DNA of 46,083 bases from the NCBI GenBank assembly GCA_947628205.1, contig CANQYX010000005.1:1-46083 (forward strand), written 5' to 3'. Source of the stretch: an uncultured Clostridia bacterium (GTDB lineage: Bacteria > Bacillota > Clostridia > Christensenellales > UBA1242). Within the stretch, counting starts at the first letter, position 1. Each line of letters starts with the position of its first letter. Shown here in pieces: positions 7,950 through 15,595 of this stretch. The notes beneath the pieces were generated by a model that ran no database searches, had not been told where the DNA came from, and saw only the letters and a list, made by a program, of their open reading frames with translations. Position numbers and translations under genes: made by a program.

Positions 7950-10595
7950 TTATTTTCTTGGGTTTTTAATGTTGGCTTGAGCGGCAGCAAGGCGCGCAAT
8001 TGGAACGCGGAATGGGCTGCAGCTTACATAATCTAGGCCAATTTTGTGGCAGAATTCAATGCTTGAAGGGTCGCCACCATGCTCGCCACAAATGCCGGCG
8101 TGCAAATGTTTGTTGGCAGTTTTGCCAAGCTTAATTGCCATATCCATAAGTTTGCCAACGCCGGTTGTATCCAAGCGCGCAAATGGGTCGCTTTCATAAA
8201 TTTTATTAGCATAATATGAAGGCAAGAATTTGCCAGCATCATCACGGCTGAAACCGAATGTCATTTGAGTTAAATCGTTTGTGCCAAAGCAGAAGAAATC
8301 TGCTTGTTTTGCAATGTCATCGGCAGTTAGTGCGGCGCGCGGAATTTCAATCATTGTGCCAACCTCATATTTAAGGTTAGATTTTGCAGCTTTGATAACC
8401 TCATCTGCCGTTTCAACAACTGTCTTTTTAACAAAAGCAAGTTCTTTAACCTCGCCAACTAGCGGAATCATAATTTCTGGAACAACGTTCCAATCTTTAT
8501 GCTTCTTTTGAACATTTATTGCGGCTTTAATAACAGCCTTAGTTTGCATAACGGCAATTTCTGGGTAAGTAACCGCCAAACGGCAGCCTCTGTGCCCCAT
8601 CATTGGGTTAAATTCGTGCAGGTCGCTAATTAACTGCTTAATTTGAGCAACGGTTTTGCCCTGAGTTTTGGCTAGCGCCTTAATATCCTCTTCCGCGGTT
8701 GGAACGAACTCGTGAAGAGGTGGGTCTAAGAAACGAATTGTTACTGGCTTGCCTTGAAGAGCCTCCATTAAGCCCTCGAAATCTTTTTGTTGCATAGGCT
8801 CAATTTTTGCAAGTGCGGCTTCGCGCTCGGCAACTGTATCTGCGCAAATCATTTCGCGGAATGCGCCAATGCGGTCTGGGTCGAAGAACATGTGCTCTGT
8901 CCTCGTTAAGCCAATGCCCTCTGCGCCTAATTCTACCGCGCGTTTTGCATCGGCTGGAGTGTCTGCGTTGGTGCGAACGCCCAAAGCGCGATATTTATCT
9001 GCCAACTTCATTATGCGGCCGAAATAACCGCTGTTAGGGTCAGCAGGGATAGTTTTAATTATTGTATCATAAATTTTGCCGGTTGAGCCATCTAGAGATA
9101 TGCCATCGCCCTCTTTATATGTTTTGCCAGAAAGGGTGAAACGCTTTTTCTCTTCATCCATCTTAATGTCGCCACAGCCGGAAACACAGCAAGTGCCCAT
9201 GCCTCGCGCAACAACTGCCGCGTGCGATGTTTGGCCGCCACGCACAGTTAAAATGCCTTGCGCATATTTCATGCCCTCAATGTCCTCTGGGCTGGTTTCA
9301 AGGCGGACGAGCACAACTTTTTTGCCTGCTTTGCCCTCTTTAACCGCATCCTCAGCCGTGAACACGATAGAACCTGCCGCTGCACCTGGGCTGGCAGCAA
9401 TGCCCTTGCCCACAACATTTTTCTTGTCCGCTTCTTTAAGCGCGTTAGGGTCGAAGGTTGGGTGCAAAAGCATGTCTAGTGATTTTGCATCGATTTGCAT
9501 CAAAGCTTCTTTTTCGGTTATCATGCCCTCATCGATAAGGTCGCACGCAATGCGGATGGCGGCCGCTGCTGTGCGTTTGCCATTACGAGTTTGAAGCATG
9601 TATAAATGTTTATCCTCTATTGTAAATTCCATATCTTGCATGTCTTTGTAATGCGTTTCAAGAGTGTTGCAGATATCTTTAAATTGTTTGTAAACTTCTG
9701 GCATAATTTCTGCCATTTTTGAAATAGGCATTGGGGTGCGCACGCCGGCAACAACGTCCTCGCCTTGCGCGTTCATCAAAAATTCGCCCATCAAGCCCTT
9801 TTCGCCCGTTGCTGGATTGCGTGTGAAGGCAACGCCCGTGCCGCTTGTTTCGCCCATATTGCCGAATGCCATCATTTGAACATTGACTGCTGTTCCCCAT
9901 GAATAAGGAATGTCGTGATCCATACGATAAACGTTAGCGCGTGGGTTATCCCAAGAACGGAACACCGCTTTGATTGCCTCGAACAACTGCTCTTTAGGGT
10001 CGGTTGGGAAAGGTTTGCCAATTTGCTTTTGATATTCTGATTTAAACTGGCGCGCAAGAACTTTAAGGTCGTCCGCCGTTAAATCTACATCATAAACAAC
10101 GCCTTTTTTCTCTTTCATTTGGTCGATAAGCTTTTCAAAATACTTTTTGCCAACTTCCATTACAACGTCGCTGAACATTTGGATAAACCTGCGATAGCAG
10201 TCCCACGCCCAACGAGGGTTGCCGCTTTTTTGGGCAAGAGTTTCAACAACTTCCTCATTCAAGCCAAGGTTTAAAATTGTGTCCATCATGCCCGGCATAC
10301 TTGCTCTTGCACCTGAACGAACAGAAACAAGCAATGGGTTTTGCTTATCCCCAAACTTTTTGCCAGTGATTTTTTCCATTTTGGCAATGTATTGCATAAT
10401 TTCGGCACGAATGTCCTCGTTAATTTGCCTGCCATCCTCATAATATTGAGTGCAAGCCTCGGTTGAGATTGTAAACCCTTGAGGAACGGGCAAACCCAAA
10501 TTGGTCATTTCTGCAAGGTTGGCACCCTTGCCACCAAGAAGTTCACGCATGTTTGCGTTGCCTTCGCTAAAAAGATAAACATATTTCTTTTTCAT
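7950..10595 (-). CDS. ppdK: Pyruvate, phosphate dikinase
   Basis: 881 residues, full length. The N-terminal ATP-grasp part begins GNANMRELLGGKGANLAEM. The swivelling phospho-His domain has GGQTSHAAVVARGMGT with the catalytic His. The C-terminal PEP/pyruvate TIM barrel has GTMIEIPRAAL, FGTNDLTQMTFG and GICGEHGGDP with the catalytic Cys. It converts pyruvate, ATP and phosphate to PEP, AMP and pyrophosphate reversibly; in clostridia it often works in the glycolytic direction. AAAGGAG precedes the ATG. The gene is visibly richer in G and C than its neighbours, which may reflect strong expression. It is transcribed alone between two terminators. Confidence 0.98.
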   Translation of the reverse strand: MKKKYVYLFSEGNANMRELLGGKGANLAEMTNLGLPVPQGFTISTEACTQYYEDGRQINEDIRAEIMQYIAKMEKITGKKFGDKQNPLLVSVRSGARASMPGMMDTILNLGLNEEVVETLAQKSGNPRWAWDCYRRFIQMFSDVVMEVGKKYFEKLIDQMKEKKGVVYDVDLTADDLKVLARQFKSEYQKQIGKPFPTDPKEQLFEAIKAVFRSWDNPRANVYRMDHDIPYSWGTAVNVQMMAFGNMGETSGTGVAFTRNPATGEKGLMGEFLMNAQGEDVVAGVRTPMPISKMAEIMPEVYKQFKDICNTLETHYKDMQDMEFTIEDKHLYMLQTRNGKRTAAAAIRIACDLIDEGMITEKEALMQIDAKSLDMLLHPTFDPNALKEADKKNVVGKGIAASPGAAAGSIVFTAEDAVKEGKAGKKVVLVRLETSPEDIEGMKYAQGILTVRGGQTSHAAVVARGMGTCCVSGCGDIKMDEEKKRFTLSGKTYKEGDGISLDGSTGKIYDTIIKTIPADPNSGYFGRIMKLADKYRALGVRTNADTPADAKRAVELGAEGIGLTRTEHMFFDPDRIGAFREMICADTVAEREAALAKIEPMQQKDFEGLMEALQGKPVTIRFLDPPLHEFVPTAEEDIKALAKTQGKTVAQIKQLISDLHEFNPMMGHRGCRLAVTYPEIAVMQTKAVIKAAINVQKKHKDWNVVPEIMIPLVGEVKELAFVKKTVVETADEVIKAAKSNLKYEVGTMIEIPRAALTADDIAKQADFFCFGTNDLTQMTFGFSRDDAGKFLPSYYANKIYESDPFARLDTTGVGKLMDMAIKLGKTANKHLHAGICGEHGGDPSSIEFCHKIGLDYVSCSPFRVPIARLAAAQANIKNPRK

Positions 10596-10654
10596 AATTC
10601 TCCTTTAGTTTAAAATAAGTTTTCAAACTATTTAAGTTTACCCAAAATAAAAAC

Positions 10655-10681
10655 AAAAAGCAACTATTTAGTTGCCTTTTT
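10655..10681 (-). terminator. Terminator overlapping the end of the SipW-like gene
   Basis: Minus strand: A run, GGCAACTA, loop AA, TAGTTGC, T run. The stem includes the last codons and the TAG stop of the signal peptidase gene. Confidence 0.8.
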
Positions 10682-12085
10682 GTTATTTTTAGTTATATTT
10701 TTTGTTGGCTTTGCCACTGCCTGTTTTTTTGTGGCAGGTTTTGAACTAGCTTTTGTTGATGGGCGTTTTGTTGTTTTGCTTTTTGTTTGTTTTTTTGCTT
10801 GCGTTGCTTTGCTTGCTGGTTTTTTTGCCTGCGTTGCTATTTTAACTTTTGGTGCGGCGGCAGTTTCTTCCGTTTGCATTGCCAAGGCAGCATTTTCCCC
10901 TATCTTTCTAACAAGTGCTTTATATCGCTTTTGTTCCGCCTGAATTTTTTCTTTTTCCTCGGTGTAATATTTCGCAATTTTAGTTGGTTTTACACCATCT
11001 TTAAACATCTGCTCGCAATTGCGGTTTACATCCCTTAATTTTTGCAAAGGGCGCAAAATAAGGCCTTTTCTTAAATAATATTTTCGGATATTTTCTGGGC
11101 GGTTATCCGTTTTCCAAAGCAGGTTTACATATTCCAACTTCTGCCCTTCGGGTGCCTGCGCCAGAACTTTATATTTGGTTTTAGTGCTCATTCTATAACC
11201 AATGCCATTTTTAACGCAAATTTCATCTGTTAACCTGCGTTTTTCTTCAACCACATCGCATTCCAAGAAGGCAAGTTGAACATTTTTTAGTGTATTTCTT
11301 AAAAGGACATAAATCAAATAAGCAACTGGGATAAACAGCACAATTGTCAGTGCAATTGGAGTGGTTAAAATGTTAATAACTCGGGCAGAAATTTGCGAGC
11401 CAATAGAGTTATCGTAACAGCCAACAACCATATTTTCGTTAATTAACCAATTGTCAACCGCAATTTCGTTGGTTTTAGGCACAAGGTTAGACGAGCCATA
11501 AGTTTTGAAATATCTAGTTCCGTTTGCATCCTCATACACCGCCTGAATGTGGTGGAAAACCAGCAATTTATTTGAGCGCGCTACCTGTTTAATTTCTGGA
11601 GATAATATTCCAAAAAAGGTGGATAATGTCAATTTACTTTTAACGGGATTAGTATTTTCAACTTCGGTTAAATATTTTTCATTAATATGAGAATCGTTAG
11701 CGTAGAAAGCAATAATATCATTAGCGTGCAAAGTTTTAGTGTCCACCGCACGCACAATAACGGTGTCCCCTTTATAAAAGCCACTGTTTTCCATCGAGCC
11801 GGAGGCAATTTGCATGCTAAAATAACCCGCGCATGAAGCCGGCATATTGTTCATCTTGTTATAAACGGTTATGCCAACGAAAATTAAACAAAAAGAAATG
11901 AAAACCGTGTTGGCACAAGATAATACCCCTCTAATAATTCTTCTATAAAGAGGCGGTTTCTTTAAAAGGTTTTCATTAATAACTCTTTTTTTATTATATT
12001 TTTTTGAAAGGCGAAGCGCAACCTTTTGCAGTTTAAGTTCAACGCTGTCGTCCTCAACAACCTTGACATTAACCCCATGAGTCAT
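10664..12085 (-). CDS. SipW-like (ER-type, Ser-His) signal peptidase I with long basic cytosolic tail
   Basis: 473 residues. TM helix 1 is at about 51-77, the outside S26 domain at 78-237, TM helix 2 at about 238-264, then roughly 200 residues predicted inside the cell. SGSMENSGF (nucleophile Ser97) with KGDTVIV is the S26 signature. FHHIQAVYE (His178/179) followed by YFKTYGSSN corresponds to the His-containing motif and TKGDAN motif of SipW/ER-type enzymes rather than a Lys-dyad SPase I. The tail ends in about 60 residues of Lys, Ala, Thr and Ser (KKPASKATQAKK and similar), histone-H1-like and unusual in this family. The gene starts one base after the stop of the membrane-anchored protein and lies downstream of two secreted paralogues, its likely substrates by analogy with SipW-TasA. 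Confidence 0.8.
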   Translation of the reverse strand: MTHGVNVKVVEDDSVELKLQKVALRLSKKYNKKRVINENLLKKPPLYRRIIRGVLSCANTVFISFCLIFVGITVYNKMNNMPASCAGYFSMQIASGSMENSGFYKGDTVIVRAVDTKTLHANDIIAFYANDSHINEKYLTEVENTNPVKSKLTLSTFFGILSPEIKQVARSNKLLVFHHIQAVYEDANGTRYFKTYGSSNLVPKTNEIAVDNWLINENMVVGCYDNSIGSQISARVINILTTPIALTIVLFIPVAYLIYVLLRNTLKNVQLAFLECDVVEEKRRLTDEICVKNGIGYRMSTKTKYKVLAQAPEGQKLEYVNLLWKTDNRPENIRKYYLRKGLILRPLQKLRDVNRNCEQMFKDGVKPTKIAKYYTEEKEKIQAEQKRYKALVRKIGENAALAMQTEETAAAPKVKIATQAKKPASKATQAKKQTKSKTTKRPSTKASSKPATKKQAVAKPTKNITKNNKKATK

Positions 12086-12086
12086 A

Positions 12087-12695
12087 CTAAATCACCGAAA
12101 TTGTTATAACTAATTTCCCCGAGCAATGTGCGTTGGCATCAGGGTCTATCACTCTTAAATATACCGAGATTAGCAAATTGCCATTATCGTCATGGTCTAC
12201 AACATCGCCAGAAGATAAATCGTTCTGAATGCCATCATTGTTAAGCTCCCATTTAATATCGCAATTTTCGGTATTTTGCAACAACTCGCTAAAATCAATA
12301 TTATATCTATATCCTACCCTAGATTTATTCTCTATATTATAATCCAGCCTTAGATAACCTTCTGCCGGCAAATCGTGAACAAATTCAGGTTCTCTTATGC
12401 CCGAGCTTTCCCCTTTCCCAAAAGAAAACTCTTTATCCTCAATTAAGCTATCATTATCCCCTATTACCTCATGGGTGCTGTAATGAATGGTTAAAACAAC
12501 ATCTTTTGGGGGGGTGTAAATAGAGTTATAAACAATGAAATATGTTAAAAAACCCAAACCGATAAGCAACAAAAGGAACAACAAAATTAAAATAATGTTT
12601 AAAATTGTTCTTTTGCGCTTGCGCTGTTGAGTGTTTTTATTAACAATTTTTCTTATATCTTGCTGAGTAGCAGTTTTTTGGCCAGCATCTGCCAT
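12087..12695 (-). CDS. Membrane-anchored beta-rich protein of the camelysin-like export cluster
   Basis: 202 residues. A basic N-terminus (NKNTQQRKRKR) is followed by one strongly hydrophobic helix at about 31-57, then an ectodomain predicted to be beta-rich and Asp/Asn-rich. The final CSGKLVITISVI resembles the closing strands of the two neighbouring secreted proteins (FSGKFVWNLE, FSGTFTWDLN), suggesting a related beta-sandwich. Unlike them it keeps a long positively charged tail before the helix, so it may stay membrane-anchored and serve as a minor subunit or anchor. This role is inference, compared with TapA in the Bacillus TasA operon; no direct homology to TapA is visible. Confidence 0.65.
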   Translation of the reverse strand: MADAGQKTATQQDIRKIVNKNTQQRKRKRTILNIILILLFLLLLIGLGFLTYFIVYNSIYTPPKDVVLTIHYSTHEVIGDNDSLIEDKEFSFGKGESSGIREPEFVHDLPAEGYLRLDYNIENKSRVGYRYNIDFSELLQNTENCDIKWELNNDGIQNDLSSGDVVDHDDNGNLLISVYLRVIDPDANAHCSGKLVITISVI

Positions 12696-12737
12696 TTTTC
12701 ACCTCACAAAACTAAATTAATAAATTTTTGTTATTTT

Positions 12738-13388
12738 TTAACTTTTTCCAACTGCAGTTTCCAAATTCCAAACAAATTTGCCAGAGAAACTAGCGTCCGA
12801 GCCAAGCGCGCTTTCTGGAACTTTAACAACCACATAAGCATACATTGTTTTATTATCTGTTTTGCCATCTTCCATAGTAAAAGTAAGAATTGTGCCTGAT
12901 TTATTCTCTAAAGATTTAACCTGATCATTGCCATCCTTAATTGCTTCTGGTGAAAGTTGGGTTGCATTGTAGCCAGCATAAACTTGGATGCCGGTTGTAT
13001 CAACAGGATCAGTGTCGGTATATGTTAAAGTGGCAGTGAAAGTTTTGCCAGTGTTTACAAAAACATATTCAAACACAACATAGTTAGCATCCGCTGTTAA
13101 ATCTATTTGCTCTTTTGTAGGTGACAAAGAACCGGTTGTGCCTGGGCCTGCTTTAAACGTAATTGAATCTTGTTTATCTGCAGTTTGCATTTTGTTAGGG
13201 CCGGTTGTGCCTTCGTACCAGTTAGCGGAAACAGTGCACTCCACCTCTCGGGCGATGTAGCTAACATTAATGGCACTTTCAAAGGTTTGGTTGCGGGCAG
13301 CAAAAACTGCAACGATTGCCACAACTGCAACAACGGCAACCAAGCAAACCGAACCAATTGATAAAATTATTTTTGTTTTTGTTGACAT
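12738..13388 (-). CDS. Secreted camelysin/TasA-like beta-sandwich protein, paralogue B
   Basis: 216 residues from the ATG at 13388, chosen because GGAGG lies five bases upstream; an earlier in-frame ATG sits before that ribosome site. The N-terminus MSTKTKIILSIGSVCLVAVV and the following Val/Ala-rich stretch form a signal segment ending near FAARNQTF, the layout of SipW-processed proteins. The mature part is Thr-, Asp- and Gly-rich with alternating strands (NYVVFEYVFVNTG, MYAYVVVKVPE, FSGKFVWNLE). It is clearly paralogous to the next gene (13578-14252). A surface protein or fibre subunit processed by the SipW-like peptidase is the natural guess. It has its own promoter with an inverted repeat in the spacer. 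Confidence 0.72.
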   Translation of the reverse strand: MSTKTKIILSIGSVCLVAVVAVVAIVAVFAARNQTFESAINVSYIAREVECTVSANWYEGTTGPNKMQTADKQDSITFKAGPGTTGSLSPTKEQIDLTADANYVVFEYVFVNTGKTFTATLTYTDTDPVDTTGIQVYAGYNATQLSPEAIKDGNDQVKSLENKSGTILTFTMEDGKTDNKTMYAYVVVKVPESALGSDASFSGKFVWNLETAVGKS

Positions 13389-13438
13389 ATTGTCCTCCAT
13401 ATTATTTTTAGCAATTAATATTAAAGTATTCTACCCTT

Positions 13439-13467
13439 ATTTTAACATTAAAAGTTAATGTTGTCAA
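13439..13467 (-). promoter_or_regulatory. Promoter of camelysin-like paralogue B with palindromic spacer
   Basis: Minus strand TTGACA (13462-13467), exactly 17 bp, TAAAAT (13439-13444). The spacer is filled by a perfect inverted repeat at 13444-13462 (AACATTAA, 3-bp centre, TTAATGTT). A dimeric regulator bound there would cover the polymerase site. Confidence 0.65.
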
Positions 13468-13530
13468 ACAAAATGTGCAAAATTTCTTAAATTTTGCAAA
13501 TAAAAATGCAATTTATTAAAAATAAAAAAA

Positions 13531-13556
13531 CCACACTTGTCAGCTTTAAAGTGTGG
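13531..13556 (-). terminator. Terminator after camelysin-like paralogue A
   Basis: CCACACTT, 10-nt loop, AAGTGTGG, then seven T on the minus strand, 21 bp after the stop codon. It implies that paralogue A is mainly transcribed by itself and that paralogue B starts from its own promoter. Confidence 0.85.
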
Positions 13557-13577
13557 AATTTTTAAAAATCTTATAAA

Positions 13578-14252
13578 CTACGTTGCGTTAAGATCCCAAG
13601 TGAATGTGCCAGAGAATTCTGAATTAGTGCCTAAACCATCTTCTGGAATAGAAACTATTACATAAAGATAGAATGGGCCACCTTCTTCTGTATTTTCAGG
13701 CACGCTTGCGCTTTCAATGAAAACGCCATCTTTGTCACTTTCATATTTTGTTGCACCTTGAACTTGTTCAGTAGTGTTCCAAGTTGTGGTGGTTAATTTT
13801 GCACCATCACTCTTAATATAAATATCAAAATTGCTATCTGTTGGCTCATTATCTTTATAAGTTAACTTAGCAGTGTACGCTTTAGAACCTGTGTTTGTGA
13901 ACACATATTCAAAAACAACATATTTGTTGGTTTCGGACAAATCAATTGTTTCTTTTGTAGGTTTAAGTTCGCCAGTTTCATCTGGGCCGGTTGGGCCAGC
14001 TTTAAATTCAATGACATCGTTCCCTTCGCCTTTAGTTTGTCCGTCCGTTGTCATAGGTTGAGCTTCGCCTGAACCTTCATACCAATTGGCTTTAACCGAA
14101 CCTAGAATTTGGTGTGCGGTGTAACTAACGTGAATTTCACTTGTAAATTGTTGTTTGCTTGCCGCATAAACTGCAACGATTGCAACAACTGCAATAACTG
14201 CAACTAAACATACAGCACCAACGGATAATAAAATTTTATGTTTTGTTGACAT
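13578..14252 (-). CDS. Secreted camelysin/TasA-like beta-sandwich protein, paralogue A
   Basis: 224 residues. MSTKHKILLSVGAVCLVAVI plus a Val/Ala run forms the signal segment ending near VYAASKQQF. Shared features with paralogue B are VSYTAHQ (VSYIARE in B), KANWYEGS (SANWYEGT), EFKAGP (TFKAGP), KYVVFEYVFTNTG and the closing FSGTFTWDLN. It is acidic and rich in Thr, Glu and Gly, as expected for an extracellular protein. AGGAGGG precedes the ATG. The mRNA should carry a leader of about 208 nt with four hairpins. By analogy with TasA/CalY it could form extracellular fibres, but that is inference from the SipW context and the signal type. Confidence 0.72.
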   Translation of the reverse strand: MSTKHKILLSVGAVCLVAVIAVVAIVAVYAASKQQFTSEIHVSYTAHQILGSVKANWYEGSGEAQPMTTDGQTKGEGNDVIEFKAGPTGPDETGELKPTKETIDLSETNKYVVFEYVFTNTGSKAYTAKLTYKDNEPTDSNFDIYIKSDGAKLTTTTWNTTEQVQGATKYESDKDGVFIESASVPENTEEGGPFYLYVIVSIPEDGLGTNSEFSGTFTWDLNAT

Positions 14253-14289
14253 TTTCCCTCCTTAACATAATTAAAACAATGCCCACGAA

Positions 14290-14391
14290 CAACAGTTTGC
14301 TGACAAAACGGTTGCCCCACACCCTACCTATTGTTTTAAAGACAATACAACTTGGCAATTAAGTTTGCCACCCTAACATGAAAGCCATGTT
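14290..14391 (-). ncRNA. Structured 5' leader of camelysin-like paralogue A (candidate cis-regulatory RNA)
   Basis: In transcription order (minus strand) there are four consecutive hairpins: AACATG-CATGTT (14391-14375), GGCAA-TTGCC (14369-14354), TATTGT-ACAATA (14347-14329), and CAAC.GTTT-AAAC.GTTG with one mismatch (14314-14290). G-rich single strands lie between them, including two copies of TAGGGTG. The region is richer in G and C than the surrounding leader. Promoter (14468-14496) and ribosome site place it wholly inside the untranslated leader. I cannot match it to a known riboswitch class. Confidence 0.5.
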
Positions 14392-14467
14392 GACTAAACA
14401 ATTTGAAGTTTGTTTAAACTTAATAATTTGCCGAACATCTTTTGAGCAGATAATTATTATCTATTTA

Positions 14468-14496
14468 ATTTTATAACTTTACAAAAAAGATGTCAA
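14468..14496 (-). promoter_or_regulatory. Sigma-A promoter of camelysin-like paralogue A
   Basis: Minus strand TTGACA (14491-14496), 17-bp spacer, TAAAAT (14468-14473). The predicted start near 14461 leaves a leader of about 208 nt before the ATG. Confidence 0.75.
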
Positions 14497-14543
14497 ATGT
14501 TTTTTTGCAAAATTTTAAAAATTTTTTAATTTTTTTAAATATG

Positions 14544-15218
14544 CTAAATAAAAGAAAAACTTTTAACATCCACGCCAAATTTTAGATACACAACATTATG
14601 GAGCAAGCGAACGGCTTGTTTTAACAAATTTAGGTTGGAAGTTTCGGCATTTTGCAAACCATCAACTGACTTTAAAATGGAATAAACCTTTTTGTCTATC
14701 AGCAAAGCGTTTTCAACTTTTTCTGGAGTTATGTTGCCCGTGTTAATGTCTAGATAGGCATGGTCGGTTTCGTAAAAATCTAACTGCAAGCCCGAAAATT
14801 TTAAAAAATTTAAAATATATTGAATTGTTGCAACGTATTCATTTTGCGTTTCAACATTTTTTAATGCGTTTAAGGTTAGCAAAAATAAATCTTGCTCGGG
14901 CTTTTGCACGGGCAAAATTGAACGGACCATATCCAAAACAAGGTAAGCGCAAATTGTTTTAGAATAGTTTTTTAATATGTTTGGAAAACTATCTATAATA
15001 TCGGCTTGGGTTACTGTTAGCGACCTGCCCTTTTCTGCCACCACAAAATTTGCAAGCACAAATGGTTGAGCAACTGCCTTATATTTTGCTTTTTCTTTTT
15101 TTACACCCGAAAATTTGGCGTTTAACACGCCATGCTCAAGCGAAAAAATTGTGGCAAGCTTGTCCGCATCCTTATAATCGGCAACAGTTAAAATTATTCC
15201 CTTAAATTTTTCTATCAC
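14544..15218 (-). CDS. recO: DNA repair protein RecO (GTG start, probably leaderless)
   Basis: 224 residues from GTG 15218. The frame stays open further upstream, but family members begin close to IEKFKGIILTVADYKDADKL, the OB-fold start. The C-terminal helical part is shorter than in Bacillus and lacks an obvious four-Cys zinc site. RecO loads RecA with RecF and RecR in recombinational repair. TGTTATAAT (an extended -10, hexamer at 15225-15230) ends six bases before the GTG, so transcription should begin on the start codon. Gene order era-yqzL-recO is conserved in Bacillota. Confidence 0.85.
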   Translation of the reverse strand: MIEKFKGIILTVADYKDADKLATIFSLEHGVLNAKFSGVKKEKAKYKAVAQPFVLANFVVAEKGRSLTVTQADIIDSFPNILKNYSKTICAYLVLDMVRSILPVQKPEQDLFLLTLNALKNVETQNEYVATIQYILNFLKFSGLQLDFYETDHAYLDINTGNITPEKVENALLIDKKVYSILKSVDGLQNAETSNLNLLKQAVRLLHNVVYLKFGVDVKSFSFI

Positions 15219-15224
15219 ACCAGT

Positions 15225-15230
15225 ATTATA
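15225..15230 (-). promoter_or_regulatory. Extended -10 element of recO
   Basis: TGTTATAAT on the minus strand with a perfect hexamer. Its end is six bases from the GTG start codon. No good -35 box is visible, as often with extended -10 promoters. Confidence 0.55.
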
Positions 15231-15304
15231 ACAAAAAAATGAACAAAATAAAAAAATTTTGCAAAACGATGCAAAATTTTTAATTTCTTTATGTTGCAAA
15301 AAAA

Positions 15305-15457
15305 TTATAAATTTAACATTTGTTCCTCTTCCACAGGCGGCAAGGCTAAATTTTTGCCTGCTTGCACTTGGCGGCTGGCGAGAAAGAAAATTGGATTGCC
15401 CGTTTGATAAAACAATTTTCTATAACTGTTGCTCAAAATCATATTTTGAATTAACAT
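15305..15457 (-). CDS. yqzL: YqzL-like small protein (50 aa)
   Basis: ATG at 15457 with GAGGAGG four bases upstream opens a 50-residue frame. SYRKLFYQTGNPIFFLASRQ fits the short YqzL family (a Trp/Phe-containing helix, then TGNP, then Y/F-L). Its place between era and recO is exactly that of yqzL in Bacillus. The function is unknown in the family. Confidence 0.75.
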   Translation of the reverse strand: MLIQNMILSNSYRKLFYQTGNPIFFLASRQVQAGKNLALPPVEEEQMLNL

Positions 15458-15595
15458 ATTGCCTCCTCACCTTATATTCAAATAATATTACATATATTAT
15501 ATGATTTTTATTTAAAAATTTGCACCATAATTTAACAAATTTTTGACAATTTTTGGGCTGACACTACATTTTGTATGTCTTATAAATTTGGGCAA

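Noticed and set aside
9076..9594. Long open frame on the plus strand opposite ppdK (172 codons)
   Set aside because: It is a shadow of a less A/T-rich gene: no ribosome site, no family features, and ppdK is certain on the other strand.
14357..14378. AGGGTGGCAA in the camelysin leader as a T-box core
   Set aside because: The ACCGCG continuation, the complementary CGTCCCT and a stem I with specifier loop are all missing, and the gene is not related to amino-acid or tRNA metabolism.
15219..15299. N-terminal extension of recO to 15299
   Set aside because: The extra residues are hydrophobic and Cys-rich, unlike RecO N-termini; the family start fits GTG 15218 and a -10 box lies inside the extension.
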